From contig OZ023182.1 of assembly GCA_963995505.1 (NCBI GenBank), positions 11,834,707-11,898,706 on the forward strand: 64,000 nucleotides of DNA. The letters are read 5' to 3'. The stretch is from Hypericum androsaemum (Eukaryota > Streptophyta > Magnoliopsida > Malpighiales > Hypericaceae). The first letter of the stretch is position 1. Each line of letters opens with the position of its first letter. The notes below the pieces were generated by a model, which was not told the origin of the DNA, searched no databases, and saw only the letters and a program-made list of their open reading frames with translations. Shown here piece by piece: positions 36,122 to 47,999 of the stretch. The translations under genes were made by a program, and so were the position numbers.

Positions 36122-37462
36122 TAACATCGGAATGGAAATACTTTTTCCGAGAATCTCATTTGGGGAAATGAATTTTTTTTTTCAACACCTCTTTAGAATT
36201 TTATCCCAAAACGAATGTGTGCCTTTTATCAAGTTTTTTTTGGTTAAAATGCATTTTATCAAGCGAAAGAGAAGACTTCCCCCTCTGCTTCTTCAGAAAA
36301 TTGCAGCGGCCCCTCACACCAAAAATCTTTCCTATTTGTGTTAAGCGTGTGAGAGTAGAGGTGTTCTTAGCTTGTCTACAGAAAGAAATTCTCTTCATTT
36401 TTACACATCTTCAATTGCACTTTTGGGAAGGAAAAATGCTTATCAAATGACAAAAGAGTTGCAAGGCATACTATCATTTCCCAACTCTTAAACCACAAGA
36501 ATTATGAATCCAAAACTAAACAGAACCATAGGTTTTAGTTTAAAACATGTAGATTTCTACCTGATATTTTTTACTGCAGATATCAGTTACTGTCAACCAG
36601 TTTAGACTAATTGGCATGTATTATTTTACATTCAGTACATGACCTGTACAATATCATAAGCAACTACAATTATCTTCAGATTGACCCAACTACAGAAATT
36701 TATTTAGTTGTCAGGAGAGGATAAAATGGCTCTACCTTCCTTTTGAACCTCTAACCAATAAACCTGAAACAGCATGATGAAACAAAGGAACAGGGAAGTT
36801 AGCTTTTGGCTTGGAGGAAATGAATTATTGCATCACCATTTGCAAGTAACTCTTTTCTTTAAACCACCTGCTATCTGGACACCCACTATGCCGATCAATA
36901 CACCTCCAAGTCGGGTAGGATCTTTTAATGATGGGGTAAGGCTCCCAACAAATATTTAACAGTGCTACTTTCCTATAGACTCGAACTCGAGTAACTAGCT
37001 AAAGAATAATAAGCACACATCAATCCAGAGATAGGAAGTGCAGGTTGGAATCAAGAAACATATCCATTGCAAATACCATCGAAGTTGTCATCCAAGAAGG
37101 TGCATTTCAGAATACAAAATATTTTCAAGTCGTTACAAGATCAAATTTCCAGTCATCAGTAGTAAAATAGAGACAAATCCTAAGCTTTACTGTATCTACC
37201 AAAATTGTCTGGAATAATTGGAAGAATTCAACTACAAGAACAATAAGATATAAGACCAGATGGGTTCGGGTTATTGACCAAAACCTCCATGATTCTTGAT
37301 TTCCCTCACAAGAGGTATATTGATGCATGTGCAGATGCACCAGCTCCAAATACATGGCCGTAGCAAAAAGACGTGGTAAAAGTTCGTAAAAGTGGCTGAT
37401 CATTTATGTAAACTTCATCGATTAGCGAGATTGTTGTGGTCAAGCTTGTCTTGCGTGGCTTA
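36122..37462. other. 3' flank of the CCX gene
   Basis: AT-rich DNA with no supported gene; the part next to 37462 should be the CCX 3' UTR. Confidence 0.5.
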
Positions 37463-39521
37463 TCAGGTGACCATGGCAATGAGTAAACTAATAACCATGA
37501 AGAATACATACAGGCCGACAAGGCAGAAACCCCAAAACCTGGGCACTCGGAACCTGGACCAAGTGACGACCAATAGAGAGCCCATCAAACTCAAGAGCAA
37601 GAAGACAAATGCAACAATAATACCCGTATGGAACTGGAGCTCATAGGCCTTTGGATATGTATCAGCAGTTTGGACCACCAGTGCTGTTCCAAGTCCAACA
37701 AGCATATTAAACATGGGCCCCGCAAAGCACCCGGCCATTGCCATAGCTGGGTTGCCAGCTTTGGCTACTGCAACATCAGCAACAAGATCACCCACAGAGT
37801 TTCCCCATGCAAGGACTGTGAGCCCGAGAAGAGACGGGGGAAGTCCGAGAAGCATCCCGAGAGCTGCCAAGCAGTTCAGCAGTTCCCCAGCCACCGTGGA
37901 TATCCAATACACGCTCATTACGAAAGCCACTAGTATCACAGGAACCTGCTCAGTCTTTGGGGGCTCTTTCTCTACTAGATAATGAAGAAGTGCAAGCGAA
38001 GAGCTCGCTAACAGCACCACGAACCAAAGTGGAACGTGACTGTTAGGCAGAAGGAACGCTATAGGATGATCAAACGGCATGAAGGAGTTACAAGTATACA
38101 AGAGGGCGAGAGGGCAAAGAACAATATTGGCTGACGTGTAGAATCTATTCCATTCTGCAGGAGCAGTTTGTGGAATTGTCAACTTCAAGAGAACCAACAC
38201 TGGGAGCTCCCACAATTTCGACATCTGCTTCAAATCAAAAGAAACATCAGGATCAAGGCTCTACATTATTAGTCACTCTTAGACCAGAAGCAGCTCAAGG
38301 ATGAATCACAAAGAACAGTTGCTTCATTTTACTGTCCCTTTGTTCCTTTTAACAACCATCTAACTTTGCTAGTGCATTTATGCTCCAGCCAGAATGTACA
38401 TTTAGCCATGATTCCGACACATTTTTTAACATAATTTGGATTAATCATTCTACGTTATTAGCATCAAAAGAGAATAACCTCTCCCATGTTTCGATGCATT
38501 AAGTTAGAGATTCATCATGATTCAAAATATAACTAATCCATCAGTAAGCGAGCCGATTAACATATACAACAATCCTTCAAGCTCGAGTCTCCTTCAAGCT
38601 CATTTCCTATGCAAACACATTCTCAAGAAACATAATTCAATCCAAGAGAACATAAACTGTCCAAGCATAGAAAAGGCAAGTTATTACCTGCAAATAAGCA
38701 ACTCTAAGCCACCCGGAATCAACCATCTTTCTCTCCACCGCTTCCTTTTCACCTCTCTCACAGTCCATAGCCTCCAAATCCCTCACATACCCACCACCAA
38801 GACCACTCCTTTCCCTACTGGCCGCCCCCAAGTCCATCCAAAACACAAACACCACAAAGAACACGTAGAACCCAACAAACCCGGAGGCCTGCCAGAAGGA
38901 TATCTCCCCGCTCAAGTACACGTAGAACATCATCATAGCGGCAACCAGGTAGAACCCAACATCCCTCACGAAGCTCCCGGGGTCCACGCTAAACGGCGCC
39001 GCGTGGATCGCCACGAACCCCACCACGAAGGCCGACACGAACGCCCCCGCCGAGAGGATGGCCCCGAACCCGGTCCGGTACTGTCCGGACCGGACGGCGG
39101 CGAGGGAGGCGAAGACGTCGGGCGCCCCGTTGCCGAGGGCCAAAAGGGTGACCCCTCCCATGCTGGGGGAGAGGTTCAGGTGGTGGGTGAGCTTGGTGGT
39201 GACGACGGAGAAGTGGGATTGGGCGGTCTTGATGAGGATGTAGAAGAAGAGGAGGATGAAGAGGGAGAGGCACGGGATTGAGAGGAGAGCGTTTGAACCG
39301 AAGAGGCAGAAGTGGAGGGAGAGGTAGTTGAGGAGGCCGCCATTGGAGGAGGGGGGGAGGGTGGAGCAGGTGATGAGGGGAGTCTCTTGGTAAAGGAGGG
39401 ATCGTTTAGGTGGGGAGGAGGAGAGGTAAAATGTGGAGTTGGGGAGGAAGAGGAAGATTGGGAGGAGGGTCAGGGAGAGAGAGATGGTGAGAGTGGAGAG
39501 GAAGAAGAAGAAGAAAGCCAT
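37463..39521 (-). CDS. CCX5: cation/calcium exchanger, CCX5-like
   Basis: Membrane antiporter of the Ca2+/cation antiporter superfamily that exchanges Na+, K+ or Ca2+ against another cation. Two exons, 38688-39521 and 37463-38224 (intron 38225-38687, donor CAG|GTAATA, acceptor GCAG|ATG), give 834 + 762 nt and 531 residues, close to Arabidopsis CCX5. A hydrophobic N-terminus is followed by about a dozen membrane segments in two halves. Alpha-1 repeat: LALGNGAPDVFAS (GNGAPD 130-135). Alpha-2 repeat: LAWGNSVGDLVAD (419-428) with AGPMFNMLVG. The charged loop between the halves (residues about 230-270) is Glu/Arg-rich and cytosolic-like. Both signature motifs are intact and no stops occur, so it looks functional. 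Exon 1 is GC-rich. CCX3 or CCX4 cannot be excluded without a tree. Confidence 0.93.
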
Positions 39522-40376
39522 GCCATTTCTTGGTGAAGTAGTCAGCTTTGGTTTGGTTGGGTTCTAATTAGTAAATTTGGGATCTAATAATGAATCTGAT
39601 GTGTGTTGACCTGGTTAGTTAGTTAGTTAGTTAAGTGTGTAGTCTCTGGGTTTATGGTGATTTGATTCGATTGGTAGAGAATGGCTTCTGTTTTTATCTG
39701 AGGGGAAGAATGGGTTTTCTTCTGGGTTTTTGGGATTGGAAGAGCTTTTGCTTATTTCTCTCTCTTTTCTTTCTTTGAAGGGCGAAGAGCTTCCGATTTG
39801 ATTCCCATTTTGATTTTAACGCGTTTGTTTGTCGCGGAACAAGTTGTTATAAAGTTATATCCAAAAATATTATTTTTTTTATCCCAGAAGAATACTTTTT
39901 ATAAGAGATCTAATTACAATTCCAACAATTTTGGTGCAAGTCAAAGCTTCACGAAAAATTCTAACAAAATACTCCCGAATGTGTTGAGTCTCTTAATTTC
40001 TCATTTGCCAATAAAATCACTAATTATTCATTTGGCTTGTTTAATTTAAATTTGAGTAAAAATTGACATAATTTAATTAATGTGGTTGCATTCTTAATTA
40101 CTCCAATGCAAGATTTAATTATTTGTTGGTCTCGTTTGCCAATAAATTGGCATGCTTCCCGGAAGAGTAACTCATTTGACTCTGAAGTCTCTGATTTTGC
40201 TCTCATCATCTCCAACCAAGTATATCTCTTTCTATATTTGAACTTTCTTTCCATTTATTTGAGTTGGATTACAAATTTTCTCTATTTTTACCATTAATAA
40301 TGCAGCAATCTAATGGAATTAACTTTTTTTTAGGGGAATCTAATGGAATGAACTTGGTTGTTCTAGAATAGACGGT
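39522..40376. other. CCX upstream region
   Basis: Should hold the CCX promoter and 5' leader on the minus strand. Contains five or six GTTA units at about 39615-39635 and CT/TTTCT-rich stretches. No gene is supported. Confidence 0.5.
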
Positions 40377-40385
40377 GTTCAACCA

Positions 40386-43300
40386 GGTTTCAAATTCAGT
40401 GGGGACAATGGTTGTCCCCACTTAAAGAGATCAAAGGGGATTTAATAACAAGGAGGGGCAATATTGGCAAATTATTTTTAATTAATTGGCTACAATTTAA
40501 GATAATACAATTATGGAAATAATTAAAAAGAAAAACAATAACACACCACACCAAAAAATGCCAACGTGAACACCAAAAAAAGGCAAAAAACCTAATTCTT
40601 TCAGCCCTCGAAAAAATGAAGAAGAATTTTTTCGGCACTCAAAAAACTGCAGGAATCCTTTCGAACCAAAAAAAATGTTGCTTATGGCTATGGCTAAATG
40701 TTGCTTATTTCGACATCGACTTGAATCAACCACTGAGCCAATGATGAACTTGGCATCTTGTTATCAGTTATGAACTTGGCATCTTGTTATCAATTAGAAT
40801 TTTGGAACATTGGTATCCTTGTACTCAGATTTTGGTTTTCTTCTTCAAAGATATTTGTATACTTTTTCTCCGATATTGGTATCATTCTACTTAGATATTA
40901 GTTTCTTTTTTCAATAATATTGGTATCCTTCTACTGTGACATTGGTGTCCTACTACTCCGATATTTGTTTCCTTCTTCTCCGATATTGGTATTCTTGTAC
41001 TCCGATGTTGGTTTCCTCCTTCAATGATATTTGTATCCTTCTACTCCGATATTGGTTTTCCTCTACTCCGATATTAGTTTCCCTCTTCTCCGATAATGGT
41101 TTCCCTCTTCTCCGATAATGGTTTCCCTCTTCTCCGATGTTGGTTTCTCTCTTCTCCGATATTGGTTTCCCTCTACTCCGATGTTGGTATCTTTCTTCTC
41201 CGATATTGGTTTCCTTCTACTCCGATATTGGTTTTCGTCTACTCCGATATTGGTTTTCCTCTTCTCCGATATTGGTATCATTCTTCTCCGATATTGGTAT
41301 CATTCTACTACGATATTGGTTTTCTTCTACTCCGATATTGATTTTCTTCTACTCCGATATTGGTTGCCCTCTTCTCCGATATTGGTATCCTTCGACTCTG
41401 ATAATGGTGTCCTACTACTCCTATATTGGTTTTCTTCTTCTATTATATTGGTTTCCTTCTTCTACGATATTGGTTTTCTTGTACTCCGATATTGGTATCA
41501 TACTTCTCTGATATTCGTCTCCTTCTACTCTAAAATATTTATTTTTCTACTATTCTGATATTGGTTTCATTCTAATCCGATATTGGTTTTATTCTTCTCA
41601 GATATTGGTATATTACACATATGATACTCGTACATATATTTTTTGAGACGTAAAATAAAGCTTTATTAACCGCCAAGGAGTACAAACAAAAATTTAACAT
41701 ATAAAAATCCAGCCGAGCCTAAAGGAAGAAAAATAAGCTTCAACTCCTACCAAAAGACAATCACAGTGACAAGTTTCAAGAGGTAACAATCAAGGACTGA
41801 AGTCATAGCCCAAACGAGATAGCCAGCAAAGAACACCCCAGTGGGAACAGCTACAGCAGAAGCAATCCAACACAGAAGTGAAACAAACTAGGAGTTGAGG
41901 TCGCCCAGGCAATTCATAGGAACAGAGCAGGCGATGACGAGTCCACTAACAGGAATAAAAATTGACGAGGTTAGCCTAAAACTATCCCAAGACGAGCATC
42001 CCCAGTCATTCAATATCCCAAAAAAATATTGCAGTCGATATCTGCGATATAGTTACATTTCATGCAATATGCCTGGTGTCGAATAATACCACAAAAAAGG
42101 TCAAAATGGAAATCGAAACAACATCACTTGTATTGAAAGTTATCTATGACACATTTGATACCAATGTCACTAAAATTAAAAACCATTTCGAGGATATCCC
42201 TATACCAATATCACTGAAAATATAGCAATTTCCCCGACATCACCATAAAGACAATGGCATTCGAACCAATATCACTTAAAATAAAAACTAGTACAAGAAT
42301 ATTTGCATAAAAGTATCACGGCCAAACGAAACCAACATACTTATAAATATGAAAAACAAATCAACTTCAACTAGAAAATGTGCTTACAACATAAGACAAA
42401 ATGTAAGGCATAACTGTGATCACCCTATCCCCTTCTTCCCCCTCCTCGCCTTGACTTTCTCTTCTTTTCATCATGCCACTCGAACGCTCGATCAAATACA
42501 GAAGGCAGCAGTAAATTATCTAGTTGTAACAAGATCTAAGTCCTTCAAATCGAGAAGGAAACCAAATCCATGAACCAACCAAACTAATTCAATTACAGAA
42601 GTGGCATTGGTATAGGCTAAAAATCGTAAAGAGCAGTATGGTTGCATAAAACACACCAATTTACGCACAGTTACATACAAATACTATTGCATATGTATAC
42701 TAAATTCCATACAGTAACCTATCACCCAACAAATAAGGTATTAACCCAACGAATATTATTAGTGATAATCACGAAACGGGTTAAAAATCACATCAACTCA
42801 TATAAAACCTAATTCCTAATTCCAAACTCTACCAGTAATAATTTTCAGAAATATTTAATGTTAGAAATTACATAAACCCTAATTCCTAATTCGTAGAACA
42901 ATGAAAGGGGAATAGAGGAGCGATTACATTTAGGTAAGCTCAATGGGGAAAGTCGCGGTGGGGCGAGCGACGAAATCGTGGAACCCTAACTGGAACAAGA
43001 GAGGAAGAGCGAGAATGGATCTGCAGCGATGGTGCGAGGAAGACATGTAAAGGGCCTACAACGACGCCGCTATAAAAAGTACGGGACTGGGTCTGCAACG
43101 ATGGGCGAGGAAGAAAATTAGGACAGTGTATGCAACGATGTAGGTTGGAAGAAGCACGGGAATGGTGAAAGGAAATGAAGATGAAGATTCTCGTAGAACA
43201 CCAAAATACGTGAGAGGAAATTTGTTCCTTGAAGGAGATTCGATTACGGGAATGGTGGGGAAGAATTTTTTTTGACAGGAATGATGGGAGAGGAAATTAA

Positions 43301-43483
43301 GGGAATGGTGGGGGAGGAGAAGAAAACCTAGTTGTCACTTTTTATTTGATATGGACTAAAATACCCTCTAAAGGATTTGGACCGTTAGATCAAAAAAATT
43401 TCAATTTTTATCAAATCTAAATGCCCAGATTTAGTCCATACCATGGGGATGAATTTTATGTAGTCCCCTCTGAATCCAAATCC
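40386..43483. mobile_element. 3.1-kb non-autonomous MULE-like element
   Basis: Flanked by a perfect 9-bp duplication, GTTCAACCA, at 40377-40385 and 43484-43492, the size typical of Mutator-like elements. The ends are imperfect inverted repeats: GGTTTCAAATTCAGTGGGGAC on the left, and GGATTTGGATTCAGAGGGGAC as the complement of the right end. The interior holds a 22-bp minisatellite (40800-41640) and AT-rich sequence with no transposase or gene I recognise. Confidence 0.72.
40800..41640. repeat. 22-bp minisatellite, about 35 copies
   Basis: Unit core TCCGATATTGGTTTCC plus CTCTAC or TTCTTC, period 22, with slightly degenerate flanks. Because 22 is not a multiple of 3, all three forward frames encode the same repeated peptide themes (SDIGF, LLRYW, SPILVS) and stay open for up to 146 codons. 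These frames are artefacts. Confidence 0.92.
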
Positions 43484-43492
43484 GTTCAACCA

Positions 43493-43813
43493 GCCATGTG
43501 ATCTCGTCTCTTGTACGCCTTTTGATGAGCAGTTTAGGGCCGGATCAAATAATGTCATTAGCTTACGCACTAGTTCCAACTTTAGGTCTAATTATTTCAT
43601 GCGCCGTTTGCAAGCCACATTGATTTCTAGCAAACTGGCCCGTGTCACGTGTATTTTGATTTTAAACTTCGCTATTTCATGGCCATTGATCTTTTATGTT
43701 GATTGTAAGCCATAGACATAGTGCCGCCACACCATCAACTTATTCTTCAAACTGATCATGTCGCAACACGCAAATGACAGATTTTAAATATATGACCTAT
43801 ATTTTCTATCGGG
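43493..43813. other. spacer between MULE and Athila LTR
   Basis: No features that I can support. Confidence 0.5.
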
Positions 43814-45485
43814 TTGTAGCTGACAAGGGAGTTTTTGAATGCCCCAATGCAATAATAAGGTTGTAGCTGACAATGGAGTTTTTGAATGCCCCAACGCAAT
43901 AATAAAGAATACATGTATAATGTCGAACCAGGAAGAGCAAGTTCAAAACATCCCAAGAGAATCAAACAAACGATTAGGTCGAAAGATTGTTTTTGTTATT
44001 TTTGAAATGGTCAAGCACTCACAAACTAAGATGATAGAGATTTAAAGACAATAAGAGAAAGTTGGGCAAGGCACCCATCATGCAACCTTCATGACTTGGT
44101 CACTCATGGGCTTACTAAGCACGTTGTGGGCCTAGGTGAACTAGGACATGGTGCTTCACAGCCAAGTCTATCATACCACAAAACGGCCTATCGGGTCAAG
44201 TTCCCTCCCCATTTGGTGCCTCAACTTATGAGTTGTTAACCTCACTTAAGCTCACACGGGTGTTCACCCTAACCCTCAAGCCCACTCTTTATCGAATCAC
44301 CATAAGACCAACTAGGTACTACCCTTTATAGTCACGTCCTTTGAGTAATATCTAGTCTAACAGATAGATCTCTCCATGGTCCCTATCACGGTCAAGTCCA
44401 TCGGGTCACTCTACGATCAATTGGCAAGTACCATAGGTCAGGGTTAGTACTACCAACACCTAACTCGAACACAAGATCCATTGAGCCAAAGCATTACGAC
44501 CCATAACTACTACACGCTCTAATCATGAAGCCCATTTGAAACGAAGCCACTCGGACGCACTAGGGCTCCCGACCCAAAAGAGAACTACTCACAACATATC
44601 ATTAAGTACAACAATGCATTAAAAGAGTACACAATGCCACAAAAGTGAAATAACAAAAAAAGGTTAGAGATGGCTCAATCGTGTGGGCCCACTCGCTCCT
44701 TTCCCGACATCCACTCCTTGCCTCCCCGTGGAGCATCTCTTCTAAGCCTCCAAACTCTAGCTTTTAGTTTCTAAATGTCAAAGCTTAGTTAGGTAAAAGT
44801 GAGGTATATATAGAGCAACCCACTCTCAACCCTAAAAACCTAAGAAATGAGCAAAATACCCTTAAAATATCTTTACATTTCGGGCAAAATCCATCATGAA
44901 TGCCGTTTAGCACAAATTATGCCATTCAGCGGGCTAAGCTGGCAACGCGATTTATGTATTTGGGCACCGATCGGCGGATGCAGACTTCGGTCGGCTGGAC
45001 TTTATGCGGGTCAGCATTTTGGTATGGGAAACACATATCCTGCTTCGTGGTCGCCGTTCGGCGGGTCATTACGCCTCTCATTTTTTGGCAGTAGGTTGGA
45101 GGGGCTTGCGAGTTTCCTCAGACATCATTCAGGGGTTTTTGCCAAATGATGCTATCTTCGAGAGTCCACTGTCCTGCATGTGTTTTTGCCAATCAAAATT
45201 GGGCAGGAGACTTCGAGGTTCGGCGCCTAGGTCGCCATCCGATGGTTGGAACAGGGCATTCATCGAGTGGCAACTTCAGTTTATTTCCATGCTTGTCTTC
45301 TCTCATCTCGATTCCTTCCACGCTCTGCATCTTTGAGTGCTCCTCTCGTCCCGAAAAACCTCCAAAAGACACAAAGACAAGTAAGTGAGACCATTTAAGG
45401 CAACAAACCTAGAAATGGCGTGATTAAATAGGCATTTCTCACGCATTAAATGACGTGATTAAATAGGCATTTCTCACGCTCATCA
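43814..45485 (-). repeat. 3' LTR of the Athila-type element
   Basis: Starts TGATGAGCGTGAG on the minus strand just after the PPT. A TATA box (CTATATATACC) lies at about 44805. It aligns with the right-hand LTR over about 1.4 kb (for example CGATTAGGTC, GGGCAAGGCACCCATCATGC). The outermost 47 bp (about 43861-43907) are duplicated in tandem at 43814-43860, so the exact end is uncertain. Confidence 0.85.
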
Positions 45486-45499
45486 CACCCCCACACTTG
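45486..45499 (-). other. polypurine tract of the Athila-type element
   Basis: AAGTGTGGGGGTG on the minus strand, directly before the LTR start TGATGAG. It primes plus-strand DNA synthesis in LTR retroelements. It is preceded by TTGAGGACAAGCAAATG, typical of this lineage. Confidence 0.8.
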
Positions 45500-47462
45500 A
45501 ACATTTGCTTGTCCTCAAGCAAAAAACTAAAGCATGGAACAAAGACACACAAATCAAAAACAAATAAGGCAAGAATTGGCATTCTTTTGACACAACGGTA
45601 GCCCCCAAAACTTCAAATTCCCATTGTAAGACCACCCCACAACCAAATAGTTCACTTCCCCGGATGTAAAAATAGAAATATGCAGAGACCACACCCTTGA
45701 ATGTAACCCGAGGGTTGACCACTCAAAGGATAGGAGATCATTTAAGCTTACTATGTAGTAGTCCATACCTATCCCTCGCATATATTCCCAGGGTCTCGAG
45801 ATACCATACGTCCTACTCAGTAAGTCTCAAATTGCGTGAGGTTTGCGATCAAAGGGACTTTTGCTTGGGTTGTAATGGCGCTAAGGTGAAGGTGAGGATA
45901 AATATATGGGTAGTAGCTAAACCACCCCATCTGAAGCGCTCGTTACAAAAGTACTCTAGCCCTCGTCTATTCTAATTCACTCACCTTAGGTCAATATGCA
46001 CTCAACTCACCCAAGACCTATAGCCGAATGGCCCAAACTTTGCCTCTTATTTGGTTGCGTTATTCACAACACAACTTTCTCTTTTTTGTTTCTTTTCTTC
46101 CTTTTTTGTTATTTTTCCTTTCTTTTTCACTTTTTTCTTTGATTTTCTTTTCTTTTTTTCTTCACTTCCTTTTATTCATTCTTGGCAAATTCTTCGATTA
46201 TGCAAACATTGGCAATTTTGGTGGCTTTTTCTACCCGATTCTCTAATGTTGATTCCCAAAAGAAGGTCTACTCTACCATGATTCCCTTACAAATATCCCC
46301 ATAAGATAAATCATATGCGCATCCTCAGACTTGGTGTCAAAGGTGGAAAAGATTTGGATAAGAGTTTAACATGGCAAGTGTGTATATCATAGGAATGGCT
46401 AGGCTCAAATATGGTTTAAACGAGGGAACATTTTGGGGATTTGGTTCTAGGGCTCTAGGAACAAATTATAAAAATGGCCCCTGTCATCCCGCAAAACACC
46501 CACAAATAGAAACAACACCTAGTATTAGTAGGATACCCCATCATCTGGAGCATATATGCACCTCGTGAACAAGATTGGAGACGGTTGTCTCCACCTTTAG
46601 CTCAAGATAACTTCTACAAGGTCACACATCAGCCCCCAAGTCCACCCACCAAGGGAGACCGCAAGTCTAAACAAGCAAGAGTGAAGAAACTCTGTATTCC
46701 TACGATTTCCACCCAAGGCATGAATCCTAAATGGTATGGGATTTTGCTTTTGACAAAAAATCAAAAATTTTAGGAGGTCCGAAGATACCAAAATTTGTGC
46801 CAAAACTTCACCTATGCAACTTGATCTAGACCTAAGCAAGCAAGTTCTTATGTGGAACTCCCCCCACACTTGAAAGACACATTGTCCTCAAGGTGAGAGG
46901 GTTTAGATAACTAAACTGACAAAGAAAAAGAAATACTTCAATAAGCACTGGGGTGAAAGATGTTAAAAACATTTCAATCAAAAGTACAAATCATATCCTC
47001 CATGGCCACAATCGACACAATGATTGAAAACATACACAAGATAAAATAAAACATAAACAATTTAGCGGAGAGTGACGGGGTTGGAGGAGAGAATTTTCTT
47101 TCAGGGGCAGTGCCCTGATTGTCTGCCGTTCGGCACCCATTTCCACTGGGCAGCAGTTGCTAGATTTTGAATCGCTGCCTCCAAGCTCAAACTCATGCCT
47201 TCGGCTATCATCATCGATGTTCTTGAGATGACACAAAAATACTTCATCACAAAATGACAGATCCCGGAATGTGGGCCTTGATCATTCTAAAAATATATAT
47301 ACAAAATAAAATATGCTAATTTATAGTCGTTAGCTTGACTTTACTCCCTTAGAGGACTAGGCAGGGGCAGGGTTCGTCAATGAACTCCCTTGTGTGTTTG
47401 TTGCATTTGAAGGCAACACTGGTGGCTGGTCAAATGGGTTCACGTCTATACTTGGTTTGAAC
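45500..47462 (-). other. 3' non-coding region of the Athila-type element
   Basis: Between integrase and the 3' LTR. It contains a second PPT-like motif (TTGAGGACAA then CAAGTGTGGGGGGAG, minus strand, 46856-46885) and a purine tract of about 100 bases on the minus strand (46078-46180). No conserved protein is seen. Long 3' regions with such motifs are known in the Athila/Tat branch. Confidence 0.6.
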
Positions 47463-47985
47463 TAGGGGTGAGTACGGTTTGGTATCGCGGTATTTTACCA
47501 AATTTTAATACCGAACCAATTTTGATGGTATCAGCCATTTGCAACCGTCGGTTTTGCGGTTGAACTCAAAACCGTAGATTTGCGGTATGGCGGTTTCGGT
47601 ACGGTATGGCGGTTTAGCGGTTTGAAACCGCAACGAGCCCTTTTTGTTTTCGGGTGAGAAAAGCCCATTTTAGTTGGCCCAAACACAAAAATTGGATAGG
47701 TTTTCGGCCAAGGAAGAAGAAATAATCTAGGTTTAAGTAACTCAGTATTAAACGATGTCATTTTGGGTTTAAGTAACCCGGGTATAAAATGACGTCGTTT
47801 ATAAACTCTCGGTATCGCAGTTTCGCGGTACGGTACATAATCCAAACCGAAACTGTACCGTTAACAGCAGTTCGGTATGAAACCGTACCGTGAAACCGTT
47901 TCGGAAGAGCGGTTTCATTTTTTTCGGTTTACAGTTTTGCAGTTTTGCGATTTGCCGGTATTTTGCGGTTTCGTGCTCACCCCTA
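47463..47985. mobile_element. hAT-like MITE, 523 bp, with 8-bp duplication
   Basis: TAGGGGTGAGTA at one end and TGCTCACCCCTA at the other, flanked by a perfect 8-bp duplication, GTTTGAAC, at 47455-47462 and 47986-47993, as for hAT elements. The interior consists of GCGGTTT/GGTACGGT-like words in inverted arrangement. It has no coding capacity. It inserted just downstream of the integrase region. Confidence 0.85.
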
Positions 47986-47999
47986 GTTTGAACCCACTA

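Noticed and set aside
38517..39281. 254-codon plus-strand open frame rich in His, Pro and Gly
   Set aside because: It is the antisense of GC-rich CCX exon 1, whose minus-strand product has clear family motifs.
41118..41558. 146-codon open frame with SDIGF/LLRYW repeats
   Set aside because: It is a translation of the 22-bp minisatellite; equivalent frames exist in all three phases.
44847..45336. Overlapping open frames of 64-110 codons
   Set aside because: They lie inside the Athila-type 3' LTR and have no counterpart in the other LTR's frames.
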